IMG/VR virus record: IMGVR_UViG_3300023174_005216
Span: 1 to 20,162 of that record
DNA from: a virus
DNA: 20,162 nucleotides
Direction: 5' to 3' (one strand)
The notes under the pieces were generated by a model that saw only the letters and a program-made list of their open reading frames with translations, did not search any database and had not been told where the DNA came from. This document shows, piece after piece, positions 1-7,286 of the stretch. The position numbers and the translations under genes were made by a program. Position 1 is the first letter of the stretch, and each line of letters starts with the position of its first letter.

Positions 1-698
1 ACTCGGCTAGCATAGAACTGAGTTTCAGCGAGTTAGTTGAAACCTACATTGTAGATATAGCCGAAGATGGTGTAGTATTACACGGAGATGATGCTGTGCT
101 TTCTTTGTTGAAAGAATCAGGATACACTCTTGAAACCATTCAACGATATGGTGCCGCAGGCAATGGTCCAGGCCAAGGGTACACTCTTGGTGAACAGGAC
201 AAGCCTGTGACTTCAATGAGTGATCTTGACATCATGCGACAAGATTATTATGACATGAGTCCACAACAATTTTATTCGGCACATCGTATTACCAAACAAA
301 ATTTCATTGAAAAATACAAATCTTTGATTAAGCCCACAGCCGATAATCAAGTTGCTAGAATCATGGAACTGTCGGGCTTGACAATGCCCGAGAATGCCAA
401 CAGCAATGATCCTTTGTTGGCAAAAAGCATAGATGATGCCGCAGTTGGTGCATTAGAAGAAGCTGAATATCAAGGTCGCAATGTGCCCCTGGGCAAGCCC
501 ATGGCCGGCGATGTCAAGAAGTCCAAGGTCTACGTCAAAGGGCCAAACGGAAACGTGGTCAAGGTAAATTTTGGTGACAAAACCATGCGTATCAAAAAAT
601 CAAATCCTGAACGCAGGAAAAGTTTTAGAGCCAGACACCATTGTGAAAATCCAGGACCACGATGGAAAGCACGTTACTGGTCATGCCGAGCATGGTAA
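1..698 (+). CDS. Conserved phage (probable virion) protein with Cys/His C-terminal module, 5'-truncated by the window edge
   Basis: The frame is open from position 3 with no stop and no ATG before a GTG at 96, so the gene very likely begins left of the window; 231 residues are visible. The body is hydrophilic and shows no membrane segment. The last 40 residues are distinctive: a Val/Lys-rich strand, then a very basic run (MRIKKSNPERRKSFRAR) and a HHC...C arrangement ending in ARYWSCRAW. From memory this tail recurs at the C-terminus of various aquatic phage proteins; the paired His/Cys residues and basic charge would suit metal or nucleic-acid binding, but that is inference. It is followed after 13 bases by a small structural-type gene, so a virion role is likely. 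I do not recognise the specific T4 counterpart. Confidence 0.75.
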   Translation, partial: SASIELSFSELVETYIVDIAEDGVVLHGDDAVLSLLKESGYTLETIQRYGAAGNGPGQGYTLGEQDKPVTSMSDLDIMRQDYYDMSPQQFYSAHRITKQNFIEKYKSLIKPTADNQVARIMELSGLTMPENANSNDPLLAKSIDDAAVGALEEAEYQGRNVPLGKPMAGDVKKSKVYVKGPNGNVVKVNFGDKTMRIKKSNPERRKSFRARHHCENPGPRWKARYWSCRAW

Positions 699-711
699 AA
701 GGAAATAACAA

Positions 712-990
712 ATGAGTCAAGCAAACGTATACACATCCGCCAGCAGCCAGGCCTGGTACACAGACAAAGCTAGAATTAGCACAGGCACAAATACTGTGAC
801 CTACAATGTAAATTTGGTATATGGTCCAGCCACTGGCAATCTATACTCAAACCCCATTGTGGTTCCTGCCAATAACAGAGTCACTGTTTGGGTGGGAGTT
901 GGCAACCAACTCACTATTGTTGGCGGCAATTGCTCAATACAAGAAGTAGGCACTACATCATCAGGTAAAAACGCAGTCTGGCAAGCATAA
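712..990 (+). CDS. Small beta-rich phage protein, probably virion component
   Basis: A 92-residue protein rich in Val, Thr, Asn, Gly and Ser, with alternating hydrophobic positions that suggest an all-beta fold. There is no signal peptide, membrane segment or recognised catalytic motif. The start is supported by a purine-rich AAAGGAAA about 5 bases upstream of ATG 712. Its stop TAA shares its last base with the ATG of the next gene (TAATG at 988-992), so the two are translationally coupled. Composition and position among fibre-like and head-related genes point to a small structural or decoration protein. This is inference from context; no family was recognised. Confidence 0.7.
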   Translation: MSQANVYTSASSQAWYTDKARISTGTNTVTYNVNLVYGPATGNLYSNPIVVPANNRVTVWVGVGNQLTIVGGNCSIQEVGTTSSGKNAVWQA

Positions 991-1364
991 TGAGAGCACA
1001 TGAGTTTATTGTTGAAGGCAAAGAAACACCTATCCCAGGCAATGCAGAAAATCAAATGCAAACTGCTATCCGTGCCCGGGACAAAGGTGGTTACGACCGT
1101 ACCTATTGGTTGAATCGATTTGGTATGGCTGTGGCATCTGCTGACGGCAAAAGTACTAAAGCAATTGACAGTCCAATTAGTAGTTGGAATGAAAAATATA
1201 ATACACTTCATCCTTATTCAGACGCCGAAGTTAAAATGATTAAACAGGCATTAAAAGCAGTGCCACACGATGGTGGTACAATAATTAGTGATCATAGAAG
1301 TCAAGAAAAACCCGACACACACAAAGTCAGTCCTGTTACGGGATTCAAAGGTTACCCAAGATGA
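990..1364 (+). CDS. Putative capsid-targeted internal head protein, tandem copy 1
   Basis: A 124-residue protein starting MRAHEFIVE. This closely resembles the capsid-targeting peptide of T4 internal head proteins (MKTYQEFIAE), which the prohead protease gp21 cuts after the Glu; here cleavage would fall after residue 9. The mid-region NRFGMAVAS and the C-terminal SPVTGFKGYPR match the next gene in order, so the two are paralogues from a tandem duplication. No enzymatic motif is visible. The ATG overlaps the upstream stop by one base and the TGA overlaps the downstream ATG (ATGA at 1361-1364). I infer a protein packed in the head and possibly injected with the DNA. The targeting-peptide reading comes from similarity to T4, not from proof in this phage. 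Confidence 0.75.
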   Translation: MRAHEFIVEGKETPIPGNAENQMQTAIRARDKGGYDRTYWLNRFGMAVASADGKSTKAIDSPISSWNEKYNTLHPYSDAEVKMIKQALKAVPHDGGTIISDHRSQEKPDTHKVSPVTGFKGYPR

Positions 1365-1750
1365 GAGCCCGCGAGTTTATCACTGAACAAGCCGCCCAGT
1401 TGCCGGCTGAGCAAGCTGATCCCATGCGTTACACGTATGTAATTCCTGGCCTCAGTGCCTCAGACCCTTATAGAAATTACAGGTTTGGTGTAGCAGTTGC
1501 TAGAGCAAGAAGTGAAGCAGTTAAAGATGATGTAAACCCCAACATGCCTGAATGGCACGATGAAACAGCATTTGGCGAACACGGCATTGTTGCTGGAATG
1601 AGTCCTAGCATTGCGCAAATAATAGATGCCGCATTGTTGATGACCAAAACACCCGGTGGTAAAAAAATGGTGTCAAGTCCCACTAGCACCGAGCCTGCAT
1701 TTGTAGATACAAAAAGTCCAGTAAAGGCATTCAAAGGATACCCAAGATAA
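1361..1750 (+). CDS. Putative capsid-targeted internal head protein, tandem copy 2
   Basis: A 129-residue protein starting MRAREFITE, paralogous to the gene just before it. Shared landmarks are the N-terminal MRA-x-EFI-x-E, a YRFGVAVA core (residues 41-48) and a C-terminal SPVKAFKGYPR. The middle has diverged strongly and this copy has a longer segment before the core. The N-terminus again fits a T4-like capsid-targeting peptide with a gp21-type cleavage point after Glu9. ATGA coupling joins it to copy 1 and a TAATG overlap (1748-1752) joins it to the next gene. Proteins with these N- and C-terminal landmarks recur in aquatic T4-like phages as hypotheticals, from memory. Function after packaging is unknown. 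Confidence 0.75.
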   Translation: MRAREFITEQAAQLPAEQADPMRYTYVIPGLSASDPYRNYRFGVAVARARSEAVKDDVNPNMPEWHDETAFGEHGIVAGMSPSIAQIIDAALLMTKTPGGKKMVSSPTSTEPAFVDTKSPVKAFKGYPR

Positions 1751-2028
1751 TGGCAAATTCACCACCACCGTACAATGACATCACAGGCATCAGCCGTGCT
1801 GTAATGAAAGACAACGCTCAGGTAACTCTAGCAAACTATGACGGCAATGCTAGACCCGGTGAACTAGTTGTTGACCAAAGCACCGATCAAGTGTATATTG
1901 GCAACAGCTCGGGTGCGTTAACACAGATTGCCGCAGGCATTGGTAACGGTGGATCTAGTGGATTGCCCGCAGGATTTTATCAAATGGCATACAATCCAAC
2001 CACAGGTGAGATTGTTTACTACACTTAA
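1750..2028 (+). CDS. Small fibre-like phage structural protein
   Basis: A 92-residue protein. Residues 33-59 (GNARPGELVVDQ followed by QVYIGNSSGALTQI) match the short beta unit often seen in phage tail-fibre and head-fibre proteins, where a PGELVVD-type strand is followed by a YIGN-type strand. A Gly/Ser-rich linker (62-72) precedes a short C-terminal strand region. There is no signal peptide and no enzymatic motif. The ATG shares a base with the upstream stop. It lies 26 bases before a long protein with similar beta-rich, Gly-Asn-rich character, so both probably belong to the same virion appendage. The assignment is by motif style and context only. Confidence 0.7.
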   Translation: MANSPPPYNDITGISRAVMKDNAQVTLANYDGNARPGELVVDQSTDQVYIGNSSGALTQIAAGIGNGGSSGLPAGFYQMAYNPTTGEIVYYT

Positions 2029-2054
2029 CGTTGTCAATATAAGAAAGAAACACA

Positions 2055-3602
2055 ATGGCAACACCAGACCCAACAGAAGTAGCACCGTGGTATTTACGGA
2101 ACATTAATCAAGCACTAGAGCTTGACGAAACCACAGGCAATGTGTTTGTTCGTACAGGATTAGCATCCGGCGGCAATATCGTTATCACAGGAAATGTAAC
2201 CATTCCTGGAGAAATTGACACGCACATCACTGCAATTGGATCTTTAGGAAACATTACTACACCATACATGCCCATAGGTGGCAATGTAATAGTGTCTTCT
2301 GGCAATATTACCGCGGTGGTATCAGGAACAGTAGCAGTTTCTAGTATTGCTGCCAATGTCACAGTAGTTGACGGTGGCGGCAGTTTGACTGTAGACGGCA
2401 ATGTAAATGCCACGATCACTGGTGGCAATGTAGCCACAACCATTGGTGGTACCAATCTTGATGCATTTGGTCGACTGCGTGTAAGCAATCCCGTTACCCT
2501 GTTTGACAGTCAAAATCGTTACATAGACGGCGATCAATTTTCAAGCATCACAGCCACAGGTGGCAATGTAGTGTATGTGGCCAATGAAAGTTCATTCAAT
2601 CTAAATGTATCCTCTGCCAGCGGAAGCAGTGTAATTAGACAAAGCAAAACAGTACAAGGCTATCAACCTGGCAAGAGTCTGCTGATCATGAACACGTTTG
2701 CCATGGCCACACTCAAGACCAACTGTCGCCAGCGTGTGGGGTACTTCACAGCAGACAACGGCATATATTTTGAAGCGGTGGGCACTCAATTAAATCTTGT
2801 GATTCGTAGTAGCACCACAGGCAGCGTGGTTGAAGAAAGAATTCCGCAGGCCTCATGGAATGGCAACAAATTGTTGTCTGGAACGGTATTAGATCCTACA
2901 TTGACACAGATTTTTTGGTGCGATGTTGAGTGGCTGGGTGTGGGCAATGTGCGCACAGGATTTGTGATCAACGGTGAATTCATTGTGTGCCACACGTTCC
3001 AACATGCTAACCAACCAGGCAACATCACAGTGTATATGACCACTGCTACACTAAATCCTCGATATGAAATAACCAACACCGGTGCTACCTCGGGTGCTAG
3101 TACTATGAAACAAATTTGTAGTACTGTGATAAGCGAAGGCGGCTATACGCCCTCTACCAAGATAGGTTATGTGACCAACAACACAGTTCCAACTCGAGTT
3201 AGTTCAGCCAACACTATCACAGCCTTGTGCAGTATACGATTGAATCCAGCCTATCCTGACGCGGTAGTTGTACCAGCTCAGCTGGACCTGTTGTTGATTG
3301 ATGTTAGATACGGCCAGTTTCAACTGATTGAAAATGCCACCTTTACAACCAGCTGGAGTAATGTTGCTGGATCAGTCGTACAAACAGCCATACACAGCAA
3401 TGTCATCACAGATGGCACCGTGGTCTATGCTGGCTTGACCAGCAGCCGAGACGAAGTAGAAATTGGCGATGATGTTAAAAAACGAATTCAATTATGGAGA
3501 ACAGCGGCTGGAACACCCAGCACCTTGACTCTAGCAGTGGCTTACACAGCCGCTAACGCTGACCTGCTTTGGAAAATGGGCTGGGAAGAATTATCAAATT
3601 AA
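2055..3602 (+). CDS. Fibre-like virion structural protein with Gly-Asn repeats
   Basis: A 515-residue protein with three visible parts. After a short N-terminus, residues about 39-132 carry degenerate repeats built on GGN-V/I and GN-V/I-T, which looks like a repetitive beta structure. Residues 136-146 (DAFGRLRVSNP) then LFDSQNRY form a junction motif I recall from many aquatic phage structural proteins. The remaining 350 residues are beta-rich, with Trp and Cys in the core and ending KMGWEELSN. There is no export signal or catalytic motif. A purine run AAGAAAG at 2041-2047 serves ATG 2055. Likely a head- or tail-surface fibre/adhesin; which appendage cannot be told from sequence. Confidence 0.75.
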   Translation: MATPDPTEVAPWYLRNINQALELDETTGNVFVRTGLASGGNIVITGNVTIPGEIDTHITAIGSLGNITTPYMPIGGNVIVSSGNITAVVSGTVAVSSIAANVTVVDGGGSLTVDGNVNATITGGNVATTIGGTNLDAFGRLRVSNPVTLFDSQNRYIDGDQFSSITATGGNVVYVANESSFNLNVSSASGSSVIRQSKTVQGYQPGKSLLIMNTFAMATLKTNCRQRVGYFTADNGIYFEAVGTQLNLVIRSSTTGSVVEERIPQASWNGNKLLSGTVLDPTLTQIFWCDVEWLGVGNVRTGFVINGEFIVCHTFQHANQPGNITVYMTTATLNPRYEITNTGATSGASTMKQICSTVISEGGYTPSTKIGYVTNNTVPTRVSSANTITALCSIRLNPAYPDAVVVPAQLDLLLIDVRYGQFQLIENATFTTSWSNVAGSVVQTAIHSNVITDGTVVYAGLTSSRDEVEIGDDVKKRIQLWRTAAGTPSTLTLAVAYTAANADLLWKMGWEELSN

Positions 3603-3616
3603 CTAATAAGTACTTG

Positions 3617-4054
3617 ATGAAAAAACTTTTAATACTCTTACTTGTTGTGCCTTGCTTGGTACTAGCACAACCCAAACAAAAACCTGGTGTAGTGTATGAT
3701 GCTGTGATCACTCGAGTGATCGACGGCGATACTGTGGGCATACAAGCTACATGGTTACCTGCACCACTCAAACCTGAACTCAGCATTCGTGTGTACGGTG
3801 TGGACACGCCAGAAAAAGGCTTTAGAGCACAGTGTCCCAGTGAAGCCCAACGCGGCGAAGCTGCCTCAGCATTCACCAAGCAACTGATTGCCAACAGTCA
3901 GAAGCGTCAAATTGTGCTCATGGACTGGGACAAGTATGGCGGCCGTGTGCTGGGCGATGTTATACTAAATGGTGTTAGCCTGCGTCAACAGTTGATTGCT
4001 AATGGATTTGCTCGAGAATATTACGGCGAAGCTAAAACTAGTTGGTGTAATTGA
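3617..4054 (+). CDS. Exported thermonuclease-like nuclease (SNase fold)
   Basis: I choose the ATG at 3617 (145 residues), because it opens with a signal peptide: MKK, a hydrophobic run to about residue 16, then AQPK with a likely cut after Ala17. A longer frame from 3569 would bury this signal and overlap the upstream gene. The mature part has all landmarks of staphylococcal-nuclease-family enzymes, Ca-dependent nucleases that cut DNA and RNA: RVIDGDTV (D38), IRVYGVDTPE (R58, D63, T64, E66) and DKYGGR with the second catalytic Arg. A C-terminal NGFAREYYG segment follows, as in the family. The likely site of action is the periplasm or outside. It lies between a fibre-like gene and the terminase, so it may be made late. 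Confidence 0.88.
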   Translation: MKKLLILLLVVPCLVLAQPKQKPGVVYDAVITRVIDGDTVGIQATWLPAPLKPELSIRVYGVDTPEKGFRAQCPSEAQRGEAASAFTKQLIANSQKRQIVLMDWDKYGGRVLGDVILNGVSLRQQLIANGFAREYYGEAKTSWCN

Positions 4055-4076
4055 TAGATACTATCCACAGGGCTGA

Positions 4077-4083
4077 GTAAATA
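4077..4083 (+). promoter_or_regulatory. T4-type late promoter motif directly before the terminase ATG
   Basis: The heptamer GTAAATA ends 4 bases before ATG 4088 and is followed by CT, as in T4 late promoters (TATAAATA, start about 6 bases downstream). This would put the transcript start at or within one base of the start codon. No good Shine-Dalgarno lies in the usual window; an AGGG sits about 15 bases upstream of the ATG. Function is inferred from motif and placement. Confidence 0.5.
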
Positions 4084-4087
4084 CTGC

Positions 4088-5638
4088 ATGCCCGCAGTCA
4101 CCGAAACAGCACTAATTAAAAGTCCGTACGCAAGTACATTGTACACAGACGAGCAAATCGACGAGTTTGCAAAGTGTGCTGACCCCGTTAATGGTCCATT
4201 GTATTTCATGGATCATTTTTTCTATATACAGCACCCTACCAAAGGTAGAATGTTGTACCATCCATTTGAGTATCAACGCAGACTGGTAGAAACATATCAC
4301 AACTATCGTTTCAGCATCTCAATGATGCCTCGACAAACTGGTAAGTCAACTTCGGCCGCAGGCTATTTGTTATGGTATGCAATGTTTGTACCTGATTCAA
4401 CTATCTTGGTTGCGGCTCACAAATACACAGGCTCACAAGAGATCATGCAACGTATTCGGTATGCTTATGAAAGTGTGCCCGATCATATCAGAGCCGGTGT
4501 AACAAGTTACAACAAAGGTAACTTAGACTTTGACAACGGCAGCCGTATTGTTTCAGCAACTACTACAGAAAATACCGGTCGTGGTATGTCCATCTCCCTG
4601 CTGTACGCAGACGAGTTTGCGTTTGTGCGTCCCACCATAGCCACAGAGTTTTGGACTTCTATTAGCCCCACACTGGCCACAGGTGGTAAAGCCATTATCA
4701 CATCAACTCCCAACAGTGACGAGGATCAATTTGCGCTGTTATGGAAAGGTGCCAATCGTTGTGAAGATGAATTTGGTAATCCCACAGAAGTGGGCATGAA
4801 CGGATTCAAATCATATCGTAGTTTTTGGAACGAGCATCCAGATCGTGATGAAACATGGGCCAAGCAACAACGTGCGGCACTTGGTGTAGATCGTTTCCGT
4901 CGAGAAATGGACTGCGAATTCATCATCAATGATGAAACACTGATTGCTCCGGCCAAACTATTTGATTTGCAAGGTGTGGACCCAACCTACAAAACAGGCG
5001 AAGTTCGCTGGTACAAAAAGCCACAATCTGGTAGAATATATTGTGTGGCATTGGATCCCAGTCTTGGTACTGGCGGTGACCCGTCGGCTATACAAGTGTT
5101 TGAAGCTGATACCACAGAACAAGTGGCCGAGTGGCGACACAACAAAACTGATATCCCCACTCAAATTCGAATTTTAATCAACATTATTCAACAAATATAT
5201 GATATTACCAGAGACGACAAAAGCATCTACTACAGTGTTGAAAACAACTCAATTGGCGAAGCTGCCTTGATATCAATCAATGAATACGGCGAACAAAACA
5301 TAAAAGGTTATTTTTTAAGCGAGCCCGGACGAAATCGCAAGGGTTTTAACACCACAAACAAGCCAAAACTAGCAGCCTGTGCCAAGCTCAAGCACTTGAT
5401 CGAAAGCAATAAAATGAAGATCAAAAGCCGAAGTTTGGTAAGTGAATTAAAAACATTTGTGGCAGTTGGCGTTGGATATCAAGCCAAACAAGGCGAAACT
5501 GACGATTTAGTAATGTCAACATTGTTGACTGTTAGAATGTTGCAGGTTTTACAGAGCTATCACAGCGATCTTGACTCACACATGCGTGATCATGCTGACA
5601 GCATAATTGAGCCTTTGCCATTTGTTATGACATTGTAA
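4088..5638 (+). CDS. Terminase large subunit, gp17-like packaging ATPase/nuclease
   Basis: The motor that pumps DNA into the prohead and cuts the concatemer. The 516 residues contain the whole two-domain enzyme. ATPase: Walker A PRQTGKST (81-88), Walker B LLYADEF with D175 and catalytic E176, and the coupling motif IITSTPNS (203-210). RNase-H-like nuclease: acidic residues D323 (VALDPSLG), E385 (YYSVENNS) and D472/D473 (ETDDLVMS), matching the three acids of T4 gp17. It is shorter than T4 gp17 (610 residues), mainly at the N-terminus. No small-terminase gene precedes it and no tail-sheath gene follows, unlike the T4 order 16-17-18. ATG 4088 lies just after a late-type TAAATA motif. Confidence 0.96.
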   Translation: MPAVTETALIKSPYASTLYTDEQIDEFAKCADPVNGPLYFMDHFFYIQHPTKGRMLYHPFEYQRRLVETYHNYRFSISMMPRQTGKSTSAAGYLLWYAMFVPDSTILVAAHKYTGSQEIMQRIRYAYESVPDHIRAGVTSYNKGNLDFDNGSRIVSATTTENTGRGMSISLLYADEFAFVRPTIATEFWTSISPTLATGGKAIITSTPNSDEDQFALLWKGANRCEDEFGNPTEVGMNGFKSYRSFWNEHPDRDETWAKQQRAALGVDRFRREMDCEFIINDETLIAPAKLFDLQGVDPTYKTGEVRWYKKPQSGRIYCVALDPSLGTGGDPSAIQVFEADTTEQVAEWRHNKTDIPTQIRILINIIQQIYDITRDDKSIYYSVENNSIGEAALISINEYGEQNIKGYFLSEPGRNRKGFNTTNKPKLAACAKLKHLIESNKMKIKSRSLVSELKTFVAVGVGYQAKQGETDDLVMSTLLTVRMLQVLQSYHSDLDSHMRDHADSIIEPLPFVMTL

Positions 5639-5644
5639 TAAATA
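5638..5644 (+). promoter_or_regulatory. T4-type late promoter motif directly before the gene at 5651
   Basis: ATAAATA, overlapping the terminase stop codon, ends 6 bases before ATG 5651. T4 late promoters start about 6 bases after their TATAAATA box, so the predicted start would be 5650, one base before the ATG. The 15 bases before the ATG are only A and T, with no Shine-Dalgarno. Confidence 0.5.
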
Positions 5645-5650
5645 TAAAAT

Positions 5651-7135
5651 ATGCAAAACAACGCCAATCAAGAATTGTACGAGCTACTGTTAACACATGA
5701 CTTTGAACCAGTAGTCAAAGATAAACATAATAACCCCATTGAAGATGGTAGTAAAGGGGAAGTGTTTATCTTCAAGTTTAAAACTGCCAATCGTGACTAT
5801 GGAACTGTGGTGATATTGCTCAAAAGCAGTAAAGAAATGTTGGTTATGTTTGGTGATAATTTTGGTCGTAGCATGGAAGGCGATGACAAAACAGCCTGGC
5901 TGGACTTTTTAGAACAACTGAAGCATTTTGCTGTGTCACACGGATTCATGGATTTCAAGATAGAAAATATCAACAAGCTTAAATTTACCATGCAGGGTAT
6001 GGCTGCCATTCAAGAAGGCTTGTTTGAAGGATTCTACGGCAAAAAACGCATAAGCTACAGTGATCAGCCCAAACAAGTTCGATTGATGATCAAACACAAT
6101 CGAGACTTGGGTGAAGGTGAAGCAAGGCACAAAGCAATTGACAGCATTTTTGTTGAGACCAGCGAAGGTGAACGCTTCAAGGTACCAACTCGCAGTTTGA
6201 TGCATGGAAGAATGTTGGCCAGACATGTGTGCGAAGGCGGCAGTCCTCACGATGCATTTGGACAGCATATAAACAATGTAATTTCAGAAATGGGAACTCT
6301 GGCTCGATTTATACGAGCCACCCGTGGACGCCAATTTGATGAGTCAACAATGGCCTTGACGGAAACAGCAATACGCCATTATCAAGACCTCAAGGCCAAG
6401 GCCAAACGCATGTTGGGTCAACGTGGCTATTTTGAGGAGCGAGAAAGTTTTGATCCAGCTGCCTTTACCGAAAGTGAAGTAGTAGTTGATACAATTAGAG
6501 AAATGTTCATTGAACAAACTGTGGACCAACGCATCGAAGAAGCACTGCCATACTTGGCAAAAATACAACAAGCCGTAAAGGAAGATGACATGAAAGAAGT
6601 TAACGAATTTGAATCGTGGGCCAATGGCCTTGCCGAAGGTACCTGGTCCTTGCCTGATACCCCCGACCAACAAAAAGAACTACAACAATTAATGAGCAAA
6701 CCATTGATAGTTGGCGCTGATGCCACCAACGCCACTGAGCAACTGTACGACCTGGTCGGCGATGATATATTGTTTGATCGACTGAATGATCTAGCTGATC
6801 GAGACGCCAGTGCCAACGCCTGGGATGATCCAGACGTAATGAATCGACTTCGTGAATTAGGTGTAGAGCCTGTTGTTGCCCAGAATACTCAAGTTGCCGA
6901 TGAAGGCTTTGGTGACACAGTTAAGAAAGTTGGTGGCGCTATTGCACAAGGTGCCAGCAAAGCCTTTGATAAATTGGGCGGTGGTACTGATCAAGAGTTG
7001 TTGGACAAACTACGCAAGGATGCAGGCCTGCCACCAAGAATGGCCACACCAAATGAACCTAAAAAACAAGACTTTGAGGAAGACCTTGACACCGACGGTG
7101 TCATGATGACACGTCCATCAAACATGAGCAGTTGA
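5651..7135 (+). CDS. Large conserved phage protein of unknown function
   Basis: A 494-residue hydrophilic protein. Three zones are visible. Residues 1-120 are mixed alpha/beta, starting with a segment that begins NQELYELLLTHDFEPV. About 121-390 is mostly helical and highly charged, including ESWANGLAEGTWSLPDTP followed by a PLIVGADATNATEQLYDLVGDD stretch, which I recall in hypothetical proteins of aquatic T4-like phages. The C-terminal 110 residues are a flexible acidic tail with a short amphipathic stretch (DTVKKVGGAIAQ). There is no nucleotide-binding, catalytic or membrane motif. It follows the terminase after 12 bases and ends at a terminator, so it belongs to the late packaging/structure block. 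A virion or head-assembly role is possible but unproven. Confidence 0.8.
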   Translation: MQNNANQELYELLLTHDFEPVVKDKHNNPIEDGSKGEVFIFKFKTANRDYGTVVILLKSSKEMLVMFGDNFGRSMEGDDKTAWLDFLEQLKHFAVSHGFMDFKIENINKLKFTMQGMAAIQEGLFEGFYGKKRISYSDQPKQVRLMIKHNRDLGEGEARHKAIDSIFVETSEGERFKVPTRSLMHGRMLARHVCEGGSPHDAFGQHINNVISEMGTLARFIRATRGRQFDESTMALTETAIRHYQDLKAKAKRMLGQRGYFEERESFDPAAFTESEVVVDTIREMFIEQTVDQRIEEALPYLAKIQQAVKEDDMKEVNEFESWANGLAEGTWSLPDTPDQQKELQQLMSKPLIVGADATNATEQLYDLVGDDILFDRLNDLADRDASANAWDDPDVMNRLRELGVEPVVAQNTQVADEGFGDTVKKVGGAIAQGASKAFDKLGGGTDQELLDKLRKDAGLPPRMATPNEPKKQDFEEDLDTDGVMMTRPSNMSS

Positions 7136-7158
7136 CCTAAAACACAACTTCTGACAAA

Positions 7159-7183
7159 AAAAGGCAGATCTTTCTGCCTTTTC
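7159..7183 (+). terminator. Intrinsic terminator ending the late structural block
   Basis: A perfect 10-bp stem, AAAAGGCAGA paired with TCTGCCTTTT around a TCTT loop, with the 3' arm running into a T-rich tract. It lies 23 bases after the stop at 7135 and separates that unit from the ssb promoter. The A-tract on the other side could let it act in both directions. Confidence 0.85.
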
Positions 7184-7185
7184 CT

Positions 7186-7214
7186 TTGACATACTAAATA
7201 AAAGCACGTATACT
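7186..7214 (+). promoter_or_regulatory. Strong sigma70-type promoter for ssb
   Basis: TTGACA (7186-7191) and TATACT (7209-7214) are separated by exactly 17 bases, close to the ideal bacterial sigma70 promoter. It begins right after the terminator, and the expected start near 7221 gives a leader of about 65 bases before ATG 7287. Host RNA polymerase could therefore transcribe ssb early in infection. Confidence 0.8.
7194..7200 (+). promoter_or_regulatory. Late-type CTAAATA motif inside the ssb promoter
   Basis: CTAAATA lies in the spacer between the -35 and -10 boxes of the sigma70-type promoter. The same heptamer has been described as a late promoter in T4-like cyanophages. If used, transcription would start near 7206, giving an 80-base leader. 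ssb could then be read early and late from overlapping promoters. Confidence 0.4.
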
Positions 7215-7228
7215 CAGTGAAGTGTACG
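7207..7228 (+). promoter_or_regulatory. Imperfect stem-loop at the ssb transcription start
   Basis: CGTATACT (7207-7214) can pair with AGTGTACG (7221-7228) across a 6-base loop, with one G-T wobble. It overlaps the -10 box, so it could be a protein-binding dyad, or a 5' hairpin in the longer late-type transcript. T4 gp32 represses its own translation through leader structure, which makes this worth noting, but chance is possible. Confidence 0.25.
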
Positions 7229-7286
7229 TTTGTATAAACTATACTAGGCTTACATAGGCATTTTTAATTCTGAAAGGTAAAACACT

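Noticed and set aside
801-1211. Minus-strand open frame of 136 codons opposite the small structural genes
   Set aside because: It covers two coupled plus-strand genes with paralogue support, has no recognisable domain and has a Cys/Thr-rich composition typical of a shadow frame.
2108-2488. Minus-strand frame of 126 codons within the fibre-like gene
   Set aside because: It mirrors the Gly-Asn repeat region; its Pro/Thr-rich, low-complexity product is what the reverse complement of such repeats gives.
3569-3616. Longer N-terminus for the thermonuclease starting inside the fibre-like gene
   Set aside because: It would place 16 charged residues before a clear signal peptide and overlap the upstream gene by 34 bases.
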